NCBI RefSeq assembly: GCF_000153305.1
Contig: NZ_CH724107.1
Coordinates: 828,994-892,993 of the forward strand
Direction: 5' to 3'
DNA from: Oceanicola granulosus HTCC2516
Lineage (GTDB): Bacteria; Pseudomonadota; Alphaproteobacteria; Rhodobacterales; Rhodobacteraceae
Length of the DNA stretch: 64,000 bases
Shown piece after piece: positions 52,679 to 61,515 of this stretch. The position numbers and the translations under genes were made by a program. Below the pieces are notes generated by a model, which saw only the letters and a list, made by a program, of their open reading frames with translations, was not told the DNA's origin and made no database searches. Every line of letters starts with the position of its first letter. Position 1 is the first letter of the stretch.

Positions 52679-53763
52679 GCATCATGACAGCACGATTCCT
52701 TTCCGTTCTCGCGCTCACGGGCCTCGCCGCCGGACCGGCCTTCGCCCAGGAAGGCGACCCGGCGCAGTTCATCTCGACGGTGCCCGACGCGCAGGCCTTC
52801 GACGGCGACGGCTACACGTCGACCGACGGCGAAGTGCTCTACGACACCTTCTGCGCCGGCTGCCACATGCCCGACGGCGAGGGGGCCGTGGGCGCCGGCG
52901 CCTACCCGGCGCTGGCAAACAACCCCAACCTCGAGTTCGCCGCCTACCCGATCACCCTCATCGTCAACGGCCAGGGCGGGATGCCCGCGCTCGGCCACCT
53001 GCTGAGCGACGAGCAGGTGCTCGCGATCACCGACTTCATCCAGCAGGGCCTCGGCAACGGCTACGAGCCCGACGGCACCCTGCAGCTCGTCGCCGACTCG
53101 CGGCCCTACGAGGAGCCCGAGGTGCTGGCCGAGCACGAGATCGCCGAGGAGGACGACGAAGAGGGCGATCCCGAACCCGACCGCGAGGAGGCGGCCGAGG
53201 GCAACGCCGGCAACGAGGTCGACTCGCCCAACGAGATGGACGCCACCGCCGACGACGGCGAGGCGGACATGGACGACGCCTCCGGCGACGGCATGGACGG
53301 CGACGACGCCTCCGGCACGGAGACCGAGGACGAGGCCGGCCTGATCCGCCACCGCACCCCGGGCTCCGACTTCCCGATCCTGATGGCGGCCGAGATCCCC
53401 GCCGACGCCACGCTCGTCTACCTCAGCGGCACCGTCCCGCAGGTCGTCGACGAGGCCGCCGAGCAAGGCTCGCCCGAGCGCTTCGGCGACACCCGCGCCC
53501 AGACCGAGACCACGCTCGCCGCCATCGAGCAGAAGCTCGGCGCGCTGGGTCTCGACATGGGGGACGTGGTGAAGATGCAGGTCTACCTCGTTGCCCCCGA
53601 GGGCGCCGACGGCATGGATTTCCGCGGCTTCATGGAAGGCTACGTCCAGCATTTCGGCACCGACGCGCAGCCGGAGCTGCCCACCCGCTCCGTCTTCGAG
53701 GTCGCCGGCCTCGCCAACCCGTCGTGGCTGGTCGAGATCGAGGTCGTCGCGGTCCGTCCCTGA
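52675..53763 (+). CDS. Secreted cytochrome c-RidA (YjgF) fusion protein
   Basis: A 362-residue protein with three parts after a signal peptide (about 1-25). A monohaem cytochrome c domain (about 45-130) has CAGCH at Cys60-Cys63-His64 and a likely axial Met103. An acidic Asp/Glu-rich linker (about 145-222) follows. A C-terminal RidA/YjgF domain (about 230-362) keeps Arg338 in PTRSVFEV and Glu356 in VEIEVV, the residues used by RidA to hydrolyse imines. It is coupled (GTGA) to the Tat-exported amine oxidase. The GTG at 52675 overlaps; an ATG at 52684 is also possible. Confidence 0.85.
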   Translation: MSIMTARFLSVLALTGLAAGPAFAQEGDPAQFISTVPDAQAFDGDGYTSTDGEVLYDTFCAGCHMPDGEGAVGAGAYPALANNPNLEFAAYPITLIVNGQGGMPALGHLLSDEQVLAITDFIQQGLGNGYEPDGTLQLVADSRPYEEPEVLAEHEIAEEDDEEGDPEPDREEAAEGNAGNEVDSPNEMDATADDGEADMDDASGDGMDGDDASGTETEDEAGLIRHRTPGSDFPILMAAEIPADATLVYLSGTVPQVVDEAAEQGSPERFGDTRAQTETTLAAIEQKLGALGLDMGDVVKMQVYLVAPEGADGMDFRGFMEGYVQHFGTDAQPELPTRSVFEVAGLANPSWLVEIEVVAVRP

Positions 53764-53769
53764 CGCGCC

Positions 53770-53796
53770 GCCGGCCGGGCGCCCTACCCGGCCGGC
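53770..53796. terminator. GC-rich hairpin after the amine oxidase unit
   Basis: A 10-bp perfect stem, GCCGGCCGGG (53770-53779) with CCCGGCCGGC (53787-53796), closes a 7-base loop just after the cytochrome-RidA stop. No T-run follows, so intrinsic termination is uncertain. Confidence 0.5.
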
Positions 53797-54028
53797 CGCC
53801 GCCGCGCGCCCTCAGATCCGCCCGACGACGAGGTCCGGCACGATCCCCGGGCGCGTGATTGGCCTGCTCCACGTCCAGCTTCGCCTCGCCCGCCGCCGCG
53901 CCGGCAGCGCCGTCCGCCGGGCGCGGCCGCTGAAGATGATGCTCACGCGCCCGTGCCTTTCGCGCGATCCGCCCTAGCTGTTGTTCAGGGCGGCGCGGAC
54001 GCCGCCCGCTGCCCGACAGGAGCCCGAC

Positions 54029-54241
54029 TTGGCCAAGAGTACCTACACGCCCAACCGTTTCGAAGTTGCCTTCAGCCGTACCCACGAAGCCGCCACCGCC
54101 ATCATCCGCGAAGACAGCGAGGCCCGCGACCGCAAGATCGCCCGCCTGCGCGAGGCCCGGCTCGAGAAGGAAGCCGCGGAGCGCGCCGCCGCCGCCCCTC
54201 CGGCCAAGCCGAAGCGGCGCGCGACGGCGAAGGCGCGCTGA
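54029..54241 (+). CDS. Small conserved protein, unknown function (70 aa)
   Basis: A 70-residue Arg/Ala/Lys-rich protein beginning KSTYTPNRFEVAFSRTHEA after a TTG start. The TTG at 54029 has AGGAG about 7 bases upstream, better than the other in-frame starts. Similar short proteins are seen in related genomes. A long charged helix (REARLEKEAAERAAA) and a basic tail suggest a nucleic-acid or membrane contact, but this is a guess. Confidence 0.6.
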   Translation: MAKSTYTPNRFEVAFSRTHEAATAIIREDSEARDRKIARLREARLEKEAAERAAAAPPAKPKRRATAKAR

Positions 54242-54245
54242 GCGC

Positions 54246-54695
54246 TCAGGCCAGCTTGTCGTCGAGGTAGCGCGACACGAAGCCGCCGATCTGCTCGTTG
54301 GCAAGGTCCAGCCCGGCCTGCCGGCCGTGCGCGAGCGCCTCGTCGCCGCTCCAGCCGTTCTCGGCCCCCAGGGCCATCAGGGTCAGCGCGCCCGCGCGCT
54401 TGCCCGAGGCGCAATGGACCAGCACCGGGTCGGGCAGGCTGGCGAGGTGGCGGCGGAACTCGTCCACATGCGCGGCGTCGAGCCCGTCGGCGGCGGTCGG
54501 GTGGTGCAGGTAGGCGAGCCCGGCCTCGCGGGCGATGCGCTCCTCCTCGTCGGGGGCGATCTCCGGCTTCTCGGACGCCGTGCGCAGGTTGACGACGGCG
54601 CGGAAGCCGTCCTTCTGCGCCTGTGCCAGCGCGGCCTGGTCGGGGGCGAAGGTGGCGACGGTGAAGCGCGGGTCGAGCGTGACGACGTTATCCAT
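54246..54695 (-). CDS. TIGR01244/DUF442-type dual-specificity phosphatase-like protein
   Basis: A 149-residue protein of the beta-lactamase-hydrolase-like / DUF442 phosphatase family. The catalytic-site pattern is HCASGKRAG, with Cys and Arg four residues apart as in this family. The start at ATG 54695 has GAGG about 7 bases upstream; another ATG lies at 54707. The substrate is unknown; sulfur-related roles have been proposed for the family. Confidence 0.8.
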   Translation of the reverse strand: MDNVVTLDPRFTVATFAPDQAALAQAQKDGFRAVVNLRTASEKPEIAPDEEERIAREAGLAYLHHPTAADGLDAAHVDEFRRHLASLPDPVLVHCASGKRAGALTLMALGAENGWSGDEALAHGRQAGLDLANEQIGGFVSRYLDDKLA

Positions 54696-54805
54696 GACGA
54701 TCCTCATTGGGTACTGGCGGAGCGAACGCGGCTCCTGTCCCTTCCGAAACAGGCGCGGGGGCGGGATGTTCCCCGGCGGGCCGGGCTGAAGCCCGGCCCG
54801 CGGGG

Positions 54806-55873
54806 TCAGGCGAGCTGGTAGCCCGGTGTCGAGCGGGAAAGCGCCTGCTCCTCGCCGGTCATCTCCTCGGGGATCGCCTCGAACAGCGGCGTCGTCAGGT
54901 AGCGCTCGCCGGTGTCGGGCAGCATCACCAGCATCACCGACCCCTCCGGCGCCTCCCCGGCCGCCGCCACCGCCGCGGCGAGCGTGGCGCCCGCCGAGAT
55001 GCCGACGAAGATGCCCTCCTCGCGCGCCAGCCGCTGCGCCCACGTCATGCCGTCGGCACCGGTGACGGGGATCAGCGCGTCGTGATCGCCCCGGTCCAGC
55101 GCCTCCTGCAGCACGGCGGGGATGAAGTCGGGCGTCCAGCCCTGGATCGGGTGCGGCTCCCAGGCCGGGTGGCCGCTCGCGGGCGAGCCGCCCTCCCCGC
55201 GCGCCTGCGCCGTGCCCGACCCGACGAGCGCCGCGTTGGCGGGCTCGGTGAGCACGATCTTCACGTCGGGCCGCTCGGCCTTCAGCACCTTCGCGACGCC
55301 GTTGAACGTCCCGCCGGTGCCGTAGCCGGTGACGAAGTAGTTGAGCCGCTGGCCGTCGAAATCGGCGAGGATCTCGCGCGCGGTGGTGTTGGCGTGGATC
55401 AGCGCGTTGGCCGGGGTCTCGAACTGGCGGGCCATGAACCAGCCGTTGGCCTCGGCGAGCTCCACGGCCTTCTTGTACATCCCCACCGCCTTGTCGGCGC
55501 GCGGCGTCAGCACCACCTTCGCGCCCAGGAAGCGCATCAGCTTGCGCCGCTCGATGGAGAAGCTGTCGGCCATCGTCACCACCAGCGGATGCCCCGTCGC
55601 CGCGCAGGCCATGGCGAGGCCGATGCCGGTGTTGCCCGAGGTGGCCTCGACGACCGTCTGCCCCGGCGCCAGCGCGCCCGAGGCCTCGGCCTCCTCGATG
55701 ATGCTCACCGCCAGCCGGTCCTTGACCGAGCCGGCCGGGTTGAAGGCCTCGACCTTGACGTAGATCGTGACGTGCTCCGGCGCGATCCGGTTGAGGCGGA
55801 TCACCGGCGTGTCGCCGATCGTGTCGGTGACGGACTCGTACAGGCGGCCGCGGCCGCTCGTGGTGCGTGACAT
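54806..55873 (-). CDS. cysK: Cysteine synthase A
   Basis: A 355-residue PLP enzyme, O-acetylserine sulfhydrylase. It shows the Schiff-base Lys in NPAGSVKDR, the TSGNTG substrate loop and GTGGTF for phosphate binding. It converts O-acetylserine plus sulfide to cysteine. The second ATG (55873) is preferred because GGGAGG is 9 bases upstream. It follows cysE on the same strand, separated by a region with a 15-bp palindrome. Confidence 0.95.
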   Translation of the reverse strand: MSRTTSGRGRLYESVTDTIGDTPVIRLNRIAPEHVTIYVKVEAFNPAGSVKDRLAVSIIEEAEASGALAPGQTVVEATSGNTGIGLAMACAATGHPLVVTMADSFSIERRKLMRFLGAKVVLTPRADKAVGMYKKAVELAEANGWFMARQFETPANALIHANTTAREILADFDGQRLNYFVTGYGTGGTFNGVAKVLKAERPDVKIVLTEPANAALVGSGTAQARGEGGSPASGHPAWEPHPIQGWTPDFIPAVLQEALDRGDHDALIPVTGADGMTWAQRLAREEGIFVGISAGATLAAAVAAAGEAPEGSVMLVMLPDTGERYLTTPLFEAIPEEMTGEEQALSRSTPGYQLA

Positions 55874-55902
55874 GGCAGACATCCTCCCGGCCGTCAGGAT
55901 AC

Positions 55903-55917
55903 CTGACGCAGCGTCAG
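55903..55917. promoter_or_regulatory. Palindrome between cysE and cysK
   Basis: CTGACGC-A-GCGTCAG is a perfect 15-bp palindrome with a single central base, in the intergenic region upstream of cysK. The short centre suits a protein-binding site more than a hairpin. The half GCGTCAG recurs nearby at 55925-55931. Confidence 0.5.
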
Positions 55918-55927
55918 CAGGAAAGCG

Positions 55928-56746
55928 TCAGGGGCCGACGGAGCCCGAGCGGATCAGGTGATCCATCGACAGCGACGGCTGATCGCACCCCGCCTCGCCG
56001 ACGATGCGCGCCGGCACCCCGGCGACGGTCTTGCAGGGCGGCACCTCGTGCAGCACCACCGAGCCGGCCGCGATGCGCGAGCAATGGCCGATGCGGATGT
56101 TGCCCAGCACCTTCGCCCCCGCCCCGATCAGCACGCCGTCCTCGATCTTGGGGTGGCGGTCGTCGTCTTCCTTGCCGGTGCCGCCGAGCGTCACCGAATG
56201 CAGCATCGAGACATTGTCGCCCACCACCGCCGTCTCGCCGATGACGATGGAATGGGCGTGGTCGATCATGATCCCGCGCCCGACCAGGGCGTTGGGGTGG
56301 ATGTCGACGCCGAAGATCTCGCTCACCCGCATCTGGATGAAATAGGCGATGTCCTTGCGCCCCTGCTCCCAGAGCCAGTGGCCGAGCCGGTAGGCCTGGA
56401 TCGCCTGGTAGCCCTTGAAGTACAGGAGCGGCTGCATGAACCGGTGGCAGGCCGGGTCGCGCTCGAACACCGCCGTCAGGTCGGCCCGGGCGGCGGCGGT
56501 CAGGTCGGGGGCGCGGGCATAGGCGTCGTCGGCGATCTCGCGCAGGATCTGCTCCGACATCTCCGCCGAGGCGAGCTTGAGCGCGACCCGGTAGGCGAGC
56601 GCGTTCTCGAAGGTCTGGTGGTGCAGGATCGTGGCATGGACCAGCCCGCCCATCAGCGGCTCGGCGTCGATGGCGGCGGTGGCCTCCTGGCGGATGCGCT
56701 GCCAGACCGGGTCGAGCTCGGTCGGTTTGGGATGCGGTGCTGCCAT
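55928..56746 (-). CDS. cysE: Serine O-acetyltransferase
   Basis: A 272-residue CysE. The N-terminal helical domain (about 20-135) precedes a left-handed beta-helix of hexapeptide repeats (about 140-250, with GVDIHPNALVGRGIMIDHAHSIVIGE) containing the catalytic His in IDHAHS. It makes O-acetylserine for CysK. It is likely feedback-inhibited by cysteine, as in relatives. It is the first gene of cysE-cysK. Confidence 0.95.
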   Translation of the reverse strand: MAAPHPKPTELDPVWQRIRQEATAAIDAEPLMGGLVHATILHHQTFENALAYRVALKLASAEMSEQILREIADDAYARAPDLTAAARADLTAVFERDPACHRFMQPLLYFKGYQAIQAYRLGHWLWEQGRKDIAYFIQMRVSEIFGVDIHPNALVGRGIMIDHAHSIVIGETAVVGDNVSMLHSVTLGGTGKEDDDRHPKIEDGVLIGAGAKVLGNIRIGHCSRIAAGSVVLHEVPPCKTVAGVPARIVGEAGCDQPSLSMDHLIRSGSVGP

Positions 56747-56904
56747 GCGCCTGGTCTCCTGTGCTGGCCCTGCCTAACCGAGATAGCCGGCGCAGGGGAA
56801 GAGAAAAGCCGCGAGGGCGGCGATGCCGGGCGCCGATCGGGGCGGCGCGCGGGCGGCGGCGGCGGGCCGTGCATATTTCTGGCCAGATGAAGCCGGGGCG
56901 GGCG

Positions 56905-57183
56905 CTACGGCAGGGACCGGCACGCCTCGATCAGCAGGGCGAGACAGGCGCGGTAGGCGCGGTCGCAATGGCCCGGCAGCGGCGCGAGGGGGCCGGTCAT
57001 GGCGGCCGAGGCGAGGCTGCCGGTGCCGTGGCGCGGGTGCGCCTTGCCGGTCACGGCGCGGTGGCGCTCGGCGGCGCGGGCCGCGGCGACGAGGCGGCGC
57101 GCCAGCGGCGGGCGCCGCGCCGGGGGCACCGCCAGCAGCGCGCGCACGCCCGTGTCGAGATCGCCCGGCAGCAACGGGCGCAT
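56905..57183 (-). CDS. Small conserved gene downstream of GTA cluster (DUF7742-like)
   Basis: A 92-residue protein beginning MRPLLPGDLDTGVRALLAVP. A gene with the same position and pattern, including HRAVTGKAHPRHGTGSL, follows the host-specificity gene in many rhodobacteral GTA clusters. The ATG at 57183 overlaps the g15 stop by one base (TGATG); the alternative GTG is at 57186. Its function in the GTA is unknown. Confidence 0.75.
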   Translation of the reverse strand: MRPLLPGDLDTGVRALLAVPPARRPPLARRLVAAARAAERHRAVTGKAHPRHGTGSLASAAMTGPLAPLPGHCDRAYRACLALLIEACRSLP

Positions 57184-60100
57184 CACAGCGCCACCTCCAG
57201 CGAGCGGAACGGGCCGGGCCCGTAGCGCTCCGACAGCTGCGCCACCGCCATCTCGAGCGCCGCCGCCCCGGCGAGGCCGTCGGCGGCGCGGGTGGCGGCG
57301 TCGTAGCTCCAGGCCGGCGCGTCGACCTCCGCCTCGCGCCGCAGGACGCCCGCCTCGCTCACCCGCACGAGGTAGCGCTCATCGGCCTCGCCGAGCGGCA
57401 CCTCGCGGCCCTCCCAGCCGTCGCCGTCGATCCGCGTGCGCCGCACCCACGACAGCGCCACGTCGCCGCCGCTGACCGCCGCCGCGAGATGCGCCACCGG
57501 GTAGGGGCGCAGGCCGTTGCCCGCGAAGGCGTGGGCGGCGGCGCGGAGGCTGTCGTGGTCGAGCGGGCGGTCGGCGGGGCCCCAGCGCCAGTGCTGCAGC
57601 GTCCCCCGGCTCGCCGCCGGCAGGTCGAGCAGCGCGACTCGGGTGTCGAGCAGGACCAGCGTGCTGTCGGCGGGCCAGTGCGCCGGCATCAGCCCGTCGC
57701 TGCCCGCCTGCCCGCGCAGCCGCAGCGCGAGGTCGTAAGTCAGGGGCGCCACGAGCTCGGCCCGCGCGAACTGGAACAGCTCCCAATTGCCCGGCGTGCC
57801 GTCGCCGATCGCCGCGACGTTGGCCCCCGCGAGCAGCGCGTCGGGGCCGGCCGACGCCAGCTCGCCGCGCACCAACGCCACCCGCAGCGCCGGGCCGCGG
57901 TCCCACGTGCCGGGGCGCGCGGCGGGCAGCGGCGTCAGGGTGCGCCCGACGGTGGCGGGGCGCGCCAGCAGGCGGTCGAGGGCGAAGTCGGCGCCCGTCG
58001 CCGAGCGGTAGAGCGCCACCTCGCCCGGCCAGTCCCGCGCCGTCGCCGCCACGCGGGGCGCGTGCGCCGGCTCGTCGCCGGTGATCAGCGGCAAGTCGAG
58101 GAACAGCGCCTCCACCGGCCCCGGCACCTGCGGCGCGGGCAACGCGGCGAGCGCCGCGCCGGGATCGCGCGGGCGGTAGATCTCGGGCTCGATGCGCACC
58201 GCCTCGACGGCGCGCGCCAGCCCCTCCTCGACCCGGTCGACGCGCCAGTCGGCCCCCTCGAGCCGCACCACGTCGCCCGGCCCGACCTCCCGCGAGGGCG
58301 GCAGCGCGAAGCGCGCCTCGTCGCGCGCCACGCGGGCCTCGGCGAGCCAGCGCTCGGCCACGAGCTGCCCCTCGCCGCGCGTCAGGCTCAGCGCCAGCTC
58401 GCTCGCGGCGACGGCGCGGCTGGAGTCGCCCGGGTGCAGCGCGCTGGCGGCGGCGCTGCGGTAGCTGCCGCCGCTCTCGATGAAGCCGAGCCGCACCGTC
58501 CCCGCCAGTTCCGCCTCGCCGGCGCGGGTCCGCTCGAGCGTCGCCTCCCGGCCCTCGCCCGCCACCAGCCGCTCCGCCTCGAGCGCCACCGCCCCGCGCC
58601 CCGAGCGCGAGCGGAACACGAGCCGCCCGTCGCGCTCGAAGGCGTCGAAGCCGTAGGCCAGCATCAGCGGCTGCAGCGCCGCCCGGATCGGCGCGACCTC
58701 GGCGAGGCTGTAGCCGCGCACGAGGCCGTGGACGCCCGACGTGTCCACCTCCGACATCCCCGCCTCGCGGCAGAGCGCCTCGACCACCTGCGCCAGCGGC
58801 CGGGCGGCGGTGCGCCCGGTGATCCAGTGGCCGAACTCGTGGTTCGGCCCGTCCGACCAGACGTCGAGCCGGCCGGGAAACGCCGGGTAGGGCCGCGCGT
58901 CCCAGGCCCAGACATGGGCGCGGTCCATGTCGAGCATCCGCTGCCCGGTGAAGCGCGAGACGGGGTTGTTGGCCGGGTCGGACCAATGGCCGAGGGTGGC
59001 GCGCAGGTACTGCATCTGCATGAACTCGTCGCGGTAACCGGCCGAGAAGTATGGAATGGCCGATTCCGAGCTCTTCGGGTCGAGGAACTTGTTGGGCTGG
59101 TTGGCGCCCTTGTCGATGGCCGCGCAGCCGAACTCGGTGAACCAGATCGGCTTGCTGCCCGGCTCCCACGCGGTGGGCTCGGCCGCCGGGGCGCCGTCGA
59201 CGCGGTCGTGGTGGTAGTTGTCCCACCAGCCGACGAGGTCCTTGTAGCGCCAGACCCAGGGCGTGCCGAAGCCGTCGGTGATCGGCGTGCGCACCTGCGC
59301 GTCGCGGTCCTCGGGGCTGGCGTAGTAAAAGTCGTACCCCTCGCCGCCGGCGACGTTGGACATCAGGTAGCCGAGGTCGTGGATCGTCCCCCAGCCGGCA
59401 TCGGCGTGGGTGTCGCCATCGCGCCAGTCGGCGAGCGGCATGTAGTTGTCGATGCCGACGAAGTCGATGTCCGGATCGGCCCAGAGCGGATCGAGGTGGA
59501 AGTATTTGTCCGCCGTGCCAGCAGGTTGGTAGCCGTGATACTCGCTCCAGTCGGCGGCGTAGCCGAGCTTGCAGGCGGGGCCGAGGATGGCGCGGACCTC
59601 GCCGGCGAGGGTGCGCAGGGCATCGACGGCCGGGAAACCCGACGCGCCGCGGATCTGGGTCAGGGCGCGCATCTCGGAGCCGATGCAGAAGGCGTCGACC
59701 CCGCCCGCGACGGCGCAGAGGTGGGCGTAGTGCAGGATGAAGCGGCGATAGGACCACTCGGCCGGGCCGCCATAGGCGACGCCGCCGGATTGCGGCGTGA
59801 AATCCGCCGGTTGCGCGGCGCCCATGAAGCTCGCCACCTCGGCCTCGGCCGCCGCGCTGCCGTCGGGCGAGCCGTCGGTGCCGGGGGCGGCGGAGAGGGT
59901 GATGCGCCCGCGCCAGGGCAGCGCGGGCTGGCCGGTCGCGCCGCTCCAGGGATCGGGTAGCGTGTTGTCGGCGAGCTGGTCCATCAGGATGAATGGATAG
60001 AAAACAACAGCTTTGCCCGCGCTCTTCATGTGCCGGATCGCCTGGACCACCGACTGGTCGGTCGGCGTGCCGCCGTAGACGGGCCCGCCATCGACCTGCG

Positions 60101-61085
60101 CCACCCGCGCCGCGTCGGCGCGGTCGGTGCCGCTGACCTGCCAGGGCATCGAGGCGTCGGTGCCGTGGTGCTCGACCTTGGGCTGCAGCGTGCAGGCGCC
60201 GCACCGCAGGTCGTCGCCGAACCACGACACGACGAGCGAGACCGAGCCGCAGTCCGGCAGCTCCTGCTCGAGCGCGTCGAAAGCGGCGACGAAGTCGGGG
60301 CGGCCGTCGGCGCTGTTGACGTTGACGAGCCGGGTCGCGCCGTAGCCCTCCTCGACGCTTACCGTCTCGGTGGCGAGCGTGTATTCGCCCGAGCCCGGCA
60401 TCAGCGCCACGCCGCGGACCGCGCGGGCCATGTCGGGCGGCACCAAACCGTCGGCCTCGTCGGGCCCGGCGGGGCGCGAGACCTCGAACGAGAACGAGGG
60501 CACCCGGTTGCCGAACTGGCCGAGCGGCAGGTCCTCGAACAGGACGTAGGCGACGCCGCGGTAGGCCGGCGCCTGCCCCGCGCCCTCGACGGCCTCGATC
60601 TTCGGGTCGGGCAGCTGGTCGTCGGTGCCCTTGTAGACGCGCATGTTGAGCCGATGCGCGGGCACCTCGCGTCCGTCGGCCCACACCCGGCCGATGCGGG
60701 TCACGACGCCCTCGCAGACGGCGACGGCGAGGCTGACGCTGTAGCTGAGATCGGTGCGCGCCGGCTGGGCCGGAGCGCCCTTGCCGCCGCCGCCGCCGCT
60801 GCCCTGCTCGAGGAAGTCGCTCGCCCAGATCACCTGCCCGGCGACGCGCGCCTGCCCGTAGACCCGCCCGATCGGCGCGCCCTCGCTGGCGCCGGTGAGG
60901 CGGAAGCGGTCGACGCGGCCCGTCTCGACCGGCTCGCTGCCCTGCCCGAACAGGCGCGCGTCGATCAGCCGGCCGAGCCCGGCCCCGGCCGCGCGACCGA
61001 TCTCGGCGCTGGAGAGGCCGAGGACCGAGCCGCCGAGGGAGGTGCCGGCGGCGAGACCGGCGGCGCCGAGGATAAGGGTGGCCAT
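57183..61085 (-). CDS. GTA host-specificity / tail-fibre protein (RcGTA g15-like)
   Basis: A 1300-residue GTA baseplate hub/host-specificity protein, matching the length of RcGTA g15. The N terminus MATLILGAAGLAAGTSLGG is typical. A glycoside-hydrolase-like TIM domain is suggested by the central region (WSEYHGYQPAG and following WFTEFGCAAIDKGANQ), and the C terminus carries receptor-recognition repeats. AAGGAG lies 9 bases before the ATG. It follows the g14 peptidase and ends the tail module. Confidence 0.93.
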   Translation of the reverse strand: MATLILGAAGLAAGTSLGGSVLGLSSAEIGRAAGAGLGRLIDARLFGQGSEPVETGRVDRFRLTGASEGAPIGRVYGQARVAGQVIWASDFLEQGSGGGGGKGAPAQPARTDLSYSVSLAVAVCEGVVTRIGRVWADGREVPAHRLNMRVYKGTDDQLPDPKIEAVEGAGQAPAYRGVAYVLFEDLPLGQFGNRVPSFSFEVSRPAGPDEADGLVPPDMARAVRGVALMPGSGEYTLATETVSVEEGYGATRLVNVNSADGRPDFVAAFDALEQELPDCGSVSLVVSWFGDDLRCGACTLQPKVEHHGTDASMPWQVSGTDRADAARVAQVDGGPVYGGTPTDQSVVQAIRHMKSAGKAVVFYPFILMDQLADNTLPDPWSGATGQPALPWRGRITLSAAPGTDGSPDGSAAAEAEVASFMGAAQPADFTPQSGGVAYGGPAEWSYRRFILHYAHLCAVAGGVDAFCIGSEMRALTQIRGASGFPAVDALRTLAGEVRAILGPACKLGYAADWSEYHGYQPAGTADKYFHLDPLWADPDIDFVGIDNYMPLADWRDGDTHADAGWGTIHDLGYLMSNVAGGEGYDFYYASPEDRDAQVRTPITDGFGTPWVWRYKDLVGWWDNYHHDRVDGAPAAEPTAWEPGSKPIWFTEFGCAAIDKGANQPNKFLDPKSSESAIPYFSAGYRDEFMQMQYLRATLGHWSDPANNPVSRFTGQRMLDMDRAHVWAWDARPYPAFPGRLDVWSDGPNHEFGHWITGRTAARPLAQVVEALCREAGMSEVDTSGVHGLVRGYSLAEVAPIRAALQPLMLAYGFDAFERDGRLVFRSRSGRGAVALEAERLVAGEGREATLERTRAGEAELAGTVRLGFIESGGSYRSAAASALHPGDSSRAVAASELALSLTRGEGQLVAERWLAEARVARDEARFALPPSREVGPGDVVRLEGADWRVDRVEEGLARAVEAVRIEPEIYRPRDPGAALAALPAPQVPGPVEALFLDLPLITGDEPAHAPRVAATARDWPGEVALYRSATGADFALDRLLARPATVGRTLTPLPAARPGTWDRGPALRVALVRGELASAGPDALLAGANVAAIGDGTPGNWELFQFARAELVAPLTYDLALRLRGQAGSDGLMPAHWPADSTLVLLDTRVALLDLPAASRGTLQHWRWGPADRPLDHDSLRAAAHAFAGNGLRPYPVAHLAAAVSGGDVALSWVRRTRIDGDGWEGREVPLGEADERYLVRVSEAGVLRREAEVDAPAWSYDAATRAADGLAGAAALEMAVAQLSERYGPGPFRSLEVAL

Positions 61086-61086
61086 G

Positions 61087-61515
61087 TCAGCGGCTCCTTT
61101 GCGGGAATGCGAAACGGGCGACGAGGCGGCGCTGCCACGGGCCGGAGAGCGGGCTCTCGACGACGCCGTGGCGGGCGTAGGCGTGGACGAAGCGCGGCAC
61201 CGGCGCGAGGTCGGTGGCGATGCCGAGATGCTGGGCGGCGCCGCCCTCGCGCAGGCGGAACAGCAGCACGTCGCCCGGCGCGGGAGTGTCGGCGGGGGCG
61301 AGGTGGCGGCGCGCGGCGGCGAGCAGCCGCCCGCTGCCGCCGGCCTCGGCCCAGTCGGGCGCGTAGGCGGGAATGGGCGCGGGCTCGCCGCCGTGGAGCT
61401 CGCGCCAGATGCCCCGCACCAGGCCGAGGCAGTCACAGCCCACGCCTTCGCACGAGGCCTGATGGCGGTAGGGCGTCCCGGTCCAGCGACGGGCGATGAC
61501 GACGACCGCGCTCAC
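61087..61515 (-). CDS. GTA NlpC/P60 cell-wall peptidase (g14-like)
   Basis: A 142-residue NlpC/P60 peptidase. The catalytic Cys lies in CDCLGLVRG and the His in QHLGIATD; the third position is a Glu/His-type residue later on. It degrades peptidoglycan for DNA delivery by the GTA particle. It starts by overlapping g13 (ATGA) and ends 1 base before g15. Confidence 0.92.
   Translation of the reverse strand: MSAVVVIARRWTGTPYRHQASCEGVGCDCLGLVRGIWRELHGGEPAPIPAYAPDWAEAGGSGRLLAAARRHLAPADTPAPGDVLLFRLREGGAAQHLGIATDLAPVPRFVHAYARHGVVESPLSGPWQRRLVARFAFPQRSR

Noticed and set aside
56823-59960. A plus-strand open frame of over 1000 codons antisense to the GTA host-specificity gene
   Set aside because: It is Arg/Ala/Gly-rich without domains and lies wholly opposite a strongly supported GTA gene. 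Long antisense frames are normal in DNA this GC-rich.
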